From assembly GCA_028564705.1 (NCBI GenBank), contig JAPXFQ010001943.1:1-64000 (forward strand): 64,000 nucleotides of DNA, in the 5' to 3' direction. The notes below the pieces were generated by a model. That model was given only the letters and a program-made list of their open reading frames with translations. It did no database searches and was not told the DNA's origin. The DNA comes from Apricaphanius iberus (taxonomy: Eukaryota > Chordata > Actinopteri > Cyprinodontiformes > Aphaniidae). Positions 21,100 to 30,480 of this stretch are shown here, piece by piece. The translations under genes and the position numbers were made by a program. Positions within the stretch are counted from its first letter, which is position 1; each line of letters begins with the position of its first letter.

Positions 21100-22500
21100 A
21101 AACATTTGTCTGATAACTTGTAGCCACTCACACATTGTCATGGCAAGATTTACTCTTTTTAGGAAGCTCCATTGGGGAGATTTATAGTGGGATTGTACCA
21201 GATTAATGAATGTCACCAGAGTCTCCAGATGTTTAGGTGGTAATTAGAGCCCTTTGTTTATCAGGAAAACAAGTCACACCAAGAGCAAAGCATCCATTAT
21301 AATTTTTCATAATCATACTAATTCAAGGCTTGCTGCTTCATTTTGTCCCTAATGTATCATGTTAATGTTCTGAGTAAATCTACATAGCTAATTTTAGCAC
21401 TGCTATTAGGATCACTGCACAGTAGACTTTGGTAAAGCAAACTGCCAAACTTTTTTTACTCAGAGTAGCAAAATAGAGGACAGCGTTACGAACCTTGTTT
21501 GGGCTGTGAATTTTATTTATCTTGTTGAATCTGAGCATGAACATTCAGTTATAAGCTGTGCCACCTGAGCTTATTTCTTGTTAGGGCTTCGACTTCTACA
21601 ACTCTGATGCAAAGTAAATAAAGACCTCAAAGTAACTTGCAGACTAGCAACTTGAAACAAAAATTAAAAAAAGCCTCTTCCTTTAAAGCTTTGTGTACTC
21701 ACAAAGATATAAACTAATAACCTCTCTTTGCAGCCACTCTTGAGAAGTCAATGTTTAAGGGAATGTTTTCTTCAAGTTTAACACTAAGCGACTTATTGTT
21801 TCTTTGATGGTGTGAGGAATTAGATTAGTTATATGTCTATTTACTAGGCTGTCTAGTTAAAAAGACTCCCTATAAATATGTTCACATGAATGAGCTTGAG
21901 ACAATACTGACCTTGCTTTGTTCTCAGATAACACCCAAACCCTCTGAGATTTCTGGACCTATGAGCTGGGCTGGACAGCAAGTGGCTGCATTTTGTCGCG
22001 CCCCAATTGTCTTGTCAAAAATCAATCGGAGATCACAACGTGGTTCTTGATGCAGGAGGTCAGTTCTCCCTACGGTGTAAATATTTCATCCAGGACTCAC
22101 GTCAAGGGGCTTTTAAAGATGTGTGCTGGACCATGCTCCCCTCTTGCTGCCCTCTGAAAATGACAGGGCTTGCGTTTTAGCCCACTTCAGGACCAGGTTA
22201 AATCAATTAAAATCTATTATTCATATGCCAGCTCAGTGACCTCACTGAAAGCCCTTCTAATTTCAGAACAGAAAAGGGAAAAGGAACTGCCACTGAACTT
22301 TGGCTTCTCAAGTTTTCAAGAGAATAAGTGACCTTGTTTCAATCCAAGGCCTTGGAAGTAAAATAGCTACTTGAAACATGATGTATCAGGACAGGACCTG
22401 AGTCTCAGGCCGAAAAGAGCCTATTTATAAGATGCTATTAGCCTTAATATGGAACACCAAATGAATGCCGAATTGCAATGCGAGGCCCCTCATGAGCTCA
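21100..22500. promoter_or_regulatory. Candidate regulatory island
   Basis: A long tract without recognised repeats and rich in homeodomain- and SOX/HMG-like words, for example 'gattaatgaatg' (about 21202), 'ggtaattagagccctttgt' (21239-21257) and 'catcatactaattc' (21310 region). The 21990-22150 part is unusually complex sequence. Inferred from sequence texture; not demonstrated. Confidence 0.22.
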
Positions 22501-23664
22501 GCCTTATACTCAAGTGTGGCAATCACCCCAAAATTTATCTGGCACAAAATTGGCTTCACATTTTAGATTAGGGCTTCTTATGATCTGGAAAATATCATCA
22601 TTTCCACCAAGCCTAAAAAAAATCCCCACTTCTAACAGCTGTATTTGTGCTCTCAAGACATGGTCTGCTTTAACCTTTAGTTTGGGAGAAGTGCAGCTCT
22701 TTTGGGTATTTCGCTACCATGCATATTTACATGCTATTTGGGTGGATAATAAGGAGAGGTGTAGTGACAAAAGAGAGACTTGCTTACAAATAATCAAGTC
22801 AATACCATCACATTATGCCTTTTTTTTATCCCAGTCATGTTCCTTTTTCTCTGCTTTGCCTTTTTTGATGAAAGGGCTTTCTTGGCCATGACAATGATGG
22901 TGAAGCTGATAAAGACACAAAGTAAGAGATGAAGAGTACTTCTGAAGTGTTTTGCCACGTTACAATGTTTAGACTCCAAGATGTGCAGAGCTTTGCTATT
23001 CATGGGAAGAGGAGGGCAGCTTGCAGAAAAGGGGTTCATATTTTCCAAGAAAGTACAGTCTGTTTTTTTGTTTTTTTCAGAAAATATGTTGAAACAATGC
23101 ATCTTGATGATTCACTTATTGCAGCAGTCCAATCATCATGATTTGAGAAACTGTAATGCTCAATGATACATTCAGCACACACAAACCTACTAGGTCTCTT
23201 TCTTCTTGATGTGTGAGGTGTTTGATATAGGATGTGTGTGTGTGTATGTGTAGGTTGGTGTGTGTGTGTGCATGTTAATGTGTATGTGTGAAAGATTTTA
23301 AGACACAAGAAATTTACTGGCCTTGGGTCTGAAACAAAAGGTTTAGAAAACACCTATATCCATTTTCTTAGAAGTAAAAAAAGTTGAGTCTAGATGGAAG
23401 CATAAAAAAACCTAAGGACTTAGCTAGGATTAACGGATGGATCTCTCTGTTATCAGGATTGTTGTGTTTAACTCATTTGCTGCACAAGCGGAGTTTTGAT
23501 ATCACGCAAATAATGTGTAATTCCAGTACATTTCTGATGGGTTACGAATGTATATTTGTCGCTGCTATAGATTAAATTGCTTTTTCAACAAAATTAATTT
23601 TGTCAATGGGAGATGTCCTGTCAGTGCTGCATCTCTGTGCTAAAAGCCTTGGCCAGTGAGTTAA
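22501..23664. other. Unassigned single-copy-looking sequence
   Basis: A 125-codon frame at 22514-22891 has no recognisable domain. Contains a GT-rich tract (next entry). No repeat otherwise recognised. Confidence 0.35.
23231..23290 (+). repeat. GT-rich low-complexity tract
   Basis: Interrupted GT/TATG repeats; the only explanation needed for the Thr/His-rich minus-strand open frame across it. Confidence 0.85.
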
Positions 23665-23930
23665 AGGTATTGTGGATGATCTTTTTTCTTCCCAGTGGAT
23701 CATCTAAACTATTGGCCCTCCTAATTGTCAAGCATCCTGACAGTGAGCATGCACATGCAAATTCTTACATGTTTATTTGTAGTGCTTCATCATTATCCAT
23801 TCATTATGCCTCACGGCTCTTACTGGATTGTTTTAAGAGGAAGAGAAAGGGCTCAGAGGAAAGAAACAAGACCAGAGTGGCTTTAGAAGATTCTTTCCAA
23901 TGATGGCGTGTGCTGACAGCAAAGGTTGGC
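23665..23930. mobile_element. Non-autonomous inverted-repeat element (family B), copy 2
   Basis: Same orientation as copy 1 at 5068-5538 and starts with the same end (TTAAAGGTATTGTGGATGAT from about 23661). Shared blocks include 'agtggatcatct.aactatt', 'gaggaagagaaagggctcag' and 'aacaagaccagagtgg'. It lacks about 46 bases present in copy 1 (about 5237-5282) and lacks the right end. Confidence 0.65.
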
Positions 23931-24379
23931 CTTAAGCGGTGCTGTATCGGTTTCATGAGCGCAGCTCTTTGTGAGACTTTGGAGGGAGTCTCCGCTGTAA
24001 TGAAACAAATGTACATGTCTAATATCTAACTAGTAAGAAAGTTTGGAATATTATTTGGAGAAAGACGTTTCAGATTACTGCTAGAATAAGTTATCTATGT
24101 CCATCTACCGTATCTACTTATATGGTAACTTTTACGGGAAGATTTGCTGTTGTCATTTTTTTTTTCTTCTAAAAGGGGAGAGTGCGGTTCTTTCCTGAAT
24201 TTTGTAAAAAATCCTCTACTTATATTTTATTTATTTATTGCCGTTTTTATTTATTCCCAAATTGGTGTATTTTTATATTTATTTATATACTTAAAAATGG
24301 ATTTCCTCACTGATTTATGTATTTATATCCATATTTATTTATTATTTGTCAATTATGGCAGAGTTGGTCCTCCATAGAG

Positions 24380-24380
<1 letters not shown>
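23931..24380. other. Unassigned AT-rich sequence
   Basis: Includes a 'tatttatttat' rich stretch at 24220-24350. No gene recognised. Confidence 0.4.

Positions 24381-24444
<64 letters not shown>
24381..24444. repeat. Compound microsatellite (AC)n(AT)n
   Basis: About 15 AC units run directly into about 16 AT units. Likely polymorphic and able to form unusual DNA structure. Confidence 0.95.
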
Positions 24445-24446
<2 letters not shown>

Positions 24447-24504
24447 CTAGTGAGCGATTAGACTGGTAAAAAAGAAATGGCAGGTTTAAACTGATTTATT
24501 CATC

Positions 24505-24848
24505 AATTCATCCATTATCTATTTCCCTTATCCTTGAATGGGCTGTTACCTATCTCCAGTGAGGCGGGGTACACCCTGGACAGGTCACCAGTCCATCACG
24601 GGGTAACGCAGAACCACACAGGACAAACAACTATACATGCACATATTCATACCTAAGGACAAATTAGTTAGAACAATTAACCTAACAGTCATGTTTTTGG
24701 ATTATTGGAGGAAGCCTGAGTACCCCAAAGGAGCCCATGCATGCACAGGTAAAATATGCAAACTCCATGCAGAAAGGCTGCAAGTCGGGATCGGACACAG
24801 GACCATCTTGCAGAAAGACAACAATGCTACCAATTGTGCAGCCCTAAC
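24505..24848 (+). repeat. Teleost interspersed repeat (family C), copy 2
   Basis: The longest of three copies: 'catccattatctatttccct', 'gaggcggggtacaccctgga', 'caggtcaccagtccatcacg', 'catgtttttggattattgga', 'ggaagcctgagtaccccaaa', 'gcatgcacaggtaaaatatg', 'aaactccatgcagaaaggct'. Same orientation as 20088-20372 and 29130-29335. Confidence 0.85.
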
Positions 24849-24944
24849 TGACCTATTACAAATTTAAAAACATTTTATTGTATCATTCAGCAATGTTACG
24901 CTAGGAAGCGTAGATTTCTCAAATTATTATTATCTCAATTGCAG

Positions 24945-25088
24945 GTGCCCCCAGTACCTCAGTCCTCGATGTGCTCGTCCCTGGTTTGAGTCCCGCCCAG
25001 TGGACCCTTGCAGCATGCCTTCCCCAACTCTCTCTGACCTTGCTATATGTGCTGTCCACTTTGAAATAAAGGTCACTGCGGCCACAAA
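24945..25088 (+). mobile_element. tRNA-derived SINE
   Basis: A B-box-like word GGTTTGAGTCCC (24983-24994) close to the consensus GGTTCGANTCC marks a tRNA-related head; the A-box region upstream is degraded. The body (GCATGCCTTCCCCAACTCTC) and the 3' end 'gaaataaaggtcactgcggc' fit a familiar teleost SINE tail. Polymerase III promoter parts are degraded, so it is probably silent. Confidence 0.65.
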
Positions 25089-25929
25089 TCAGTAATATTT
25101 CTAATCAATTTTTGATATTATCTAAACCAGCTCATGGCATTTTTTGACCTCTTAATGTGAATTGCCAGCCTACTCTGTGGTAGCATTACAAGCATGTGAT
25201 GAGAAAATATTATTTCCAGTCAAAGTCAGATCCCGGAATGGATTTTGGAATAATGACTAGTGAGCAGGTCTGATGTTTGGTTATTACTACCTAGCATTTA
25301 CAACATAAACCCAGCATTTTAAAGAAAAGAATAATGCTTTATGTTACTTTGCGTAAAAATAAGGGACAGATTTTTTCAAAAGGTTTGAGTTGGAAAGCTT
25401 TTATGGAAAAATCTTTGATCCATTCCTTCATCTTTAGGTTAGTATTCTTTGGCTTTCTGCGCTTGAAAGTACTGTCCACTTACTCTAGTAGAGTAAGCAA
25501 ATTGTTTCTATCTAATTGACACTAAGCTCATGGCTATTACCATGTCAACACTGGATTACTGTTGCCTTTGAGCCTGTGGAGCGGTTGAGTTGGCCCACAT
25601 TCAGGCCTTCTTTTCCTTTCCACTCAGTCATCTGCTGCCTGCATACTTTTAGCTGGACCAGCTTGCATACTCACAGTTGCCATATGTGCGCACTCTCACA
25701 GACCCAAAGAAGCACTCAGACACTCGCTCCCAATTTTTTGTTTCCATCCTCTGCTTCTCTCACACATCCACACATCATGCTCAAACATTGGAAAATTATT
25801 CCAAGGCCAATTTCACCACAGCTAGAGTCCCCTCTCCCAAAAGCCCTTTTAGTTCAGAGGCTACACCAGCCAGTGATTGGCCGGTCAGAAGGTAGTCTAC
25901 TTGGTGATTGGCCAGCGAAGGCCCCTAGT
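25089..25929. other. Unassigned sequence
   Basis: A 140-codon frame at 25516-25938 is Ser/His/Pro-rich with no recognisable domain. The short palindrome CTTACTCTAGTAGAGTAAG lies at about 25483-25501. Confidence 0.35.
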
Positions 25930-26760
25930 GTCTGGTGACAGTAATTAGCACATGTCGACCATTAACAAACGCAGATTAGGCATAAACCCACATGGCACTC
26001 TGCCACCTTCTTGGTGTGTGGATGTATTTTTGCAGACAGCAATATTCCCCAGTGTATCTCTGAAGAGATTTTAGTTTTGTGGTTTGTGTTTGCCTATGTT
26101 CAAGACATTATAATGCGTGAATATGTTTGGTGGTAGAACAACCATGAGCATGTGTTTCTGTTTTTGTGTACTTTCGTTCACGTGCATGAGAGTATATCGG
26201 TCTACATGTGTTCAGCTCCAGTGCCTACCGGTTGGTTTTGGCATTTAAAGAGAAGGGACGCAGTGCATTCCTCACAGCTTCTTTTGCTTCGAGCATTGAA
26301 TTAGAGATAGGGCGATGATAAGTGGAATTTTTTTTTTTTTAAACGCCTCCAATCTGTGTCCCCTCCCTTTATTCTCTTTTAAGAACTCCTCTCATGCCGC
26401 CCCTCCCCTCATGGGCTGGTGAGCCCGCCCAGCTGTGTGCGCTTAATGAAAGATAAGAAGCGTCCTCCACCACTGACACTGAGCCACAGACCCTCAGAGG
26501 ACTTCACTAATCTGCTTGCCTCGTAATGGGGGCCACTTTGTGTCTGCTGAGGATCATTTCATATCAAACAAATTGTGTCTGTGAAACCCATTACATATTA
26601 GGCCCTTTGAAAATGCTTTGCCCTGAGCTGACACATAGATGACATCTTTGGCCTGACTTTTGATGTTGTAAATATTTCTTATGTTGGGCTCTGCCAGTCA
26701 AAGATGTCCATTGTGCCTTTTTCAAAGCTGTCCACCCTCTCAGTTAACAGAAAGAGTTAG
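25930..26760. promoter_or_regulatory. Candidate conserved non-coding island
   Basis: Repeat-free, more balanced in composition than its surroundings, with plausible factor sites: 'gtgacagtaattagcac' near 25936 (TALE- and homeodomain-like), 'gcgcttaatgaaagataag' near 26439 and 'gcctcgtaatgggggccac' near 26518. An A/T run at about 26331-26342 interrupts it. No open frame of interest, so regulatory DNA is the better guess than an exon. Confidence 0.28.
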
Positions 26761-27170
26761 AATGGGGGCAGAAATAATGCATACAGTAAGAGACTCAGCA
26801 AGGAAAAAGGAAATATTTATAAGTTTGAATCAAGGATAGCAGAGTCAATGGTGAGGAGTTCATGAGCTCTGATTCTCATCAAACATCCTCTTAAGGGGAA
26901 GGTTTGTTATTTTAGACCTAGACCTTATGTATAGCATGCATTATGTTCACCTACTCACCCAGACAAGTTTGGAGCCACTTGGATGCCTTCAGGAGAAGTT
27001 TATATCCAGTCGCGTTAGGCGTATATCGATATAATGGGAGTCAATGGGGCACATAAAATGCTGCTTCTAAATAAGGCATCATCTGCCACAAAACTCCTTC
27101 CCATAACTAATGTTTTATTATTGATAGCTACTATTCCCCTTGGAGTTCGAAGCGTCTCTGAAGTGCTTAG
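26761..27170. other. Possible miniature-element end
   Basis: 26890-26930 ('cttaaggggaaggtttgtta', then 'ttttagacctagacctta') and 26965-27060 ('ggagccacttggatgccttc', 'atatcgatataatgggagtc') recall a dispersed fish repeat. I see no second copy in this window and no clear matching end. Confidence 0.3.
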
Positions 27171-27617
27171 TTGTGCTTTTCCTGTGTTATTTGCAGGTTT
27201 TTAATACAACTTAAAACAAGCTGCCATTTCAGTGAAGTTTCGGCATTGCCTGATGGCGGTTGTAGTCTGAGCATGACTTTAACTCTGTGCTCTGACAATT
27301 TATACTTCTCTGTCTTTGTTGAAAAGGATAGATGCACAAATATTATCCATCGACAGGGCTCTCTGTCACAAATTAACTCTGTTTACAAATTACATGAGTT
27401 TTTAAGACAATTGATTAAACAAAATTTACCTAGGGGTATCACTTTATGTAAAGGGCTGAATATATGTAAATGCCACAGTTTCAAGAAAATGTATTTTAGA
27501 AAAAAACTCTTGCAAAACGTTACATGTATTTCAGATAATATAACTGATAACAGCCGCTTTACAGTAGCTAATGATAAAAATAGGACTGAGGCAAATCTAG
27601 GAAAAGTATTTTACTGA
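27171..27617 (+). CDS. Unrecognised 148-codon open frame (doubtful)
   Basis: The frame is open from an upstream alternative start to a TGA at 27615. The product is basic, Cys-containing and Lys/Asn-rich towards the end, with no signal peptide, membrane segment or domain that I recognise. A TTATTTGCAG acceptor-like site lies just inside it at about 27188-27197. Neighbouring DNA at 26965-27060 looks element-derived, so this could be part of an unknown mobile element or simply a long chance frame in AT-rich DNA. Confidence 0.1.
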   Translation: MCFSCVICRFLIQLKTSCHFSEVSALPDGGCSLSMTLTLCSDNLYFSVFVEKDRCTNIIHRQGSLSQINSVYKLHEFLRQLIKQNLPRGITLCKGLNICKCHSFKKMYFRKKLLQNVTCISDNITDNSRFTVANDKNRTEANLGKVFY

Positions 27618-28379
27618 GTTTAACCTCTATTTGGGCCTATATATATATATTATTTTATCTATTGAATTAAATTGATTAAGTAAAACAATTTTCTGTTTAG
27701 ATAGCATAGTATGAAAATTATTATTGCTCCTGAAATGATAAGTGAGATTAAATGAGATTATATGAGATATGTGGACTGACATGTTTTGCTACATTTGCAG
27801 TCGTACTACACTGTTACTGTTTGTAAAGCGTTTTTTTTTTTTAATATATATTGGTTTTTGTGAAACAATTTGAAAGCATTTATCCTCTTCCTTCCACTTA
27901 ACCATCACGCACTACTTTTTGTTGGTAAATCACATCGAAATCCCAATAAAATACATTGGAGTTTGTTCTGGCTGCATAAAAAATATGGATAAGTTCACAT
28001 GGCATAACACCAGATACTGTACCTTTTCAAGGTACAGTATCTGGTGTTTTAAGCTTCTAAATAGAAGGTATGTACTTCATTCATCATAGAAGTGGCAGTT
28101 ATGACTGCAAGGAAATACTATTAGCAAACCATTTTAGGGAATCCATTTCAAGAACATCTCCACTCACCATGCAAAACACACCTGCTACAGCAAGAAGCAG
28201 CAGCTGTGACACATGTATAGTAAATTTCTATTTGTATTGACAAAAGTGTAATCTGCTGGGACGGTGTCACCCCATGTGCAGGTCATCACTCTTAATGTTT
28301 ATGTTATATATCTGTCTGTCTGCACTGCATGCTTATGTGTTTCTGTGTGCACTGCCCAGTGTGTGCTTGTGTCCCTAAG
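27618..28379. other. Unassigned AT-rich sequence with a perfect fold-back
   Basis: Nothing recognisable except the perfect palindrome at 28006-28048. Confidence 0.4.
28006..28048. repeat. Perfect fold-back, 20-bp arms, 3-nt loop
   Basis: AACACCAGATACTGTACCTT (28006-28025) and its exact reverse complement (28029-28048) are separated by TTC. There is no mismatch over 20 pairs. The flanks do not pair further. Confidence 0.95.
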
Positions 28380-28560
28380 TGTATGCCATCAGTTCTGCAA
28401 GGGAGAAAACAGGGAGGGGAGAAACTAGAAAATGATCCGGGGCCGATACATATGAAACAGGAGGGCTCATACATAAACATAGCACCAAGGCCCCGGGGCC
28501 AGGCAATCTACGAGGCAAATTGCTCACCAGTCAGCCATGGAGGCCGCACTGTTTACTATG
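28380..28560. promoter_or_regulatory. Candidate conserved non-coding element
   Basis: A complex GC-richer island in AT-rich surroundings. It contains the perfect palindrome GGCCCCGGGGCC (28489-28500) and 'tgtttactatgcatgag' near 28550 (forkhead- and octamer-like words). No convincing coding frame. Confidence 0.25.
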
Positions 28561-29129
28561 CATGAGGTCCTGTGACATGCTTTAAAGCCAGCCCTAAAAC
28601 AGGATGACTGGTCCAGTAGCTGTGAGGACTTGGCTTTTTCTATTGCTATGCTGTGCAAAAATCTGTAGTGGGAGGAGAAGTAAGTTTGTATAATGGTCAG
28701 GCTGAGAAAAAGATAAAAAAAATCTTGCTTTATTTTCAAGTACCTTTGTTGGGAAGGTATTAACAGGAGAGAGTAATAAAAGGGCACAATCAGAAATGAA
28801 CAATGCAGTTTTAATCTATCTGTGCCATTATTATTCAACAGCTCATTATCATGCAATGTGGTTACCTGGGGACAGCCTGAAACAAATGTAATAATTTCCC
28901 TATAAGATAATATGCTTTCAGTAAGCATTTTAAACAACATTAAAAGACAAATCAGAATCACTGCATATGTTCACACTGCCTCAAGACAGGAGAAGGTTTA
29001 CAAAATGGTTTGCTTTCCTTTCAATCAACAATTGGAGAAAGAGATCTTTAAGCAGCTCAAAAACAAAATAAAAATACAAACAATACATTTTTGTATGGAA
29101 ATAGAACTCATGGATCATATTGGAAATTT
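28561..29129. other. Unassigned AT-rich sequence
   Basis: A 145-codon minus-strand frame (28961-28524) overlaps it but has no recognisable domain and runs into the non-coding island. Treated as chance. Confidence 0.4.
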
Positions 29130-29335
29130 GGAGCCTATCCCAGCTGGTATACCTGGAAAAGCAGGATACACCCTGAACAGCTTGGTTCATCACACAGAGG
29201 CAAATAAGGCAAGAAACTATGCATCTTAACACGTAAACCACCAACCAGTTTTGTGTTCCCAGCTAACCTAGCATGCAAGTTTATGCAATGTGAAAAAGTT
29301 TTGTGTGCCCTGACAAAAAACATAAAAACACACAC
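29130..29335 (+). repeat. Teleost interspersed repeat (family C), degraded copy 3
   Basis: 'gagcctatcccagctggtat', 'gcaggatacaccctgaacag' and 'acctagcatgcaagtttatg' follow the family C order, with many substitutions and gaps. Confidence 0.6.
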
Positions 29336-30119
29336 CCAATAATAGGTTTTACTATATTCATATTAAGCTTTTTTTTCTTTACAATTTTTAAACAGAGAAA
29401 ATCCTCTGATGCTTGAAAAAAAATCTATCCAAGATAAAAATAAATAAATAAAATAAATCAGTTAATTAAAGTCAAATCATTATATAACAACGGAAACAAC
29501 TACTTTTTAACCAGGCTGGCTTGGAAGGCTTTCTCTCTTTCTAAAAATAAACCTTAATTTGAAAAGTGCTGTTTTGCATTGACTCGGTTTGCCGTTGCCT
29601 AAGGTTTGTGACAAAAAAGAAATCCGTAAGGAGGAAAACAGGAGGAGAAAAGAAAAAAATTGCAGGCTACATTAACACATATATATGTGAAGCCATGTTT
29701 GCAGATAAACAAGCAGCCAGGACCACATCTGTTTCTCAGTCCAATTTCAAAGGGGTTGACGGTGTGATGTGGGGGGGTTGATCCCTCCTCAGTTCAATTG
29801 CAATCTGTGTGACCTGAGGGTCCAAGTTCAAGTTCAAAGTCAGGCAACCATGGCACCAGAACAGGAATTGCCCACCCACAAGTTCCTGCCAGAGTGAACT
29901 ATTGCAATTGTAGATTAGGTCGAGACAAATCCAATCCAACATCTACTGAAGCGTCCTTTAAAGGAATGTCTTTCCTTGTTTATGAATGTGTGTGTGGAGC
30001 ATTGGGTGTAGACTTCTGTCACATTACAAACACCTTTGCTGCCTCTGTTTTTTTTTTCACTATCTATCTTTCTCCCTCTGTTTCTCTCTCCCAGGCTATA
30101 ATTATGCTAATAGTATGTA
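29336..30119. other. Unassigned sequence
   Basis: A/T-rich with short AAATA repeats at 29438-29460. No gene recognised. Confidence 0.4.
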
Positions 30120-30480
30120 TATAGCAGTGGCCCCGAAGGCTTGGGGCGTATTGAAGGCTCCCAGGTCTTTCTCTCCTGTAACAGTATTAGGGTGCTATTG
30201 AAAAGGGTGGGTGAAAAGGGGAGCAGGATAGAGAGATAGCGCGGGGTGGCAAATGGGACATGACCACCGTGCTCTCTGTCAAGATGCCGCCCATTGTCTG
30301 GCCAAAGAAAAGGGCCTCCGCCGCCAGTGGGACAATAATAAAGAAGCAAGAATGGGCTGTGCATATTAAACAACATAACGGACTGAGCAGACCAACCTGC
30401 ATGGATGCGATGAAAGGGGGACGATGACGAAAACAGGCTGAGCGAGAGGCGGGTGCAAAAAGGAGTGGGTGAAGGACATG
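30120..30480. promoter_or_regulatory. Candidate conserved non-coding element
   Basis: A complex, repeat-free, GC-balanced island. It holds two SOX-like words in opposite orientation, 'gcccattgtctgg' (30290-30302) and 'gggacaataataaag' (30329-30343), about 27 bp apart. The 158-codon minus-strand frame across it (30583-30107) is Ser/Leu/Pro-rich with no domain, so I read the region as regulatory rather than coding. Confidence 0.3.

Noticed and set aside
24945..25088. A functional tRNA gene at the B-box-like site
   Set aside because: No matching A box at the right distance, no cloverleaf and no anticodon arm; the SINE tail follows instead.
25516..25938. 140-codon plus-strand frame
   Set aside because: Ser/His/Pro-rich, a second overlapping frame is equally open, no domain.
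28524..28961. 145-codon minus-strand frame
   Set aside because: No recognisable domain or splice support; crosses an island and AT-rich flank alike.
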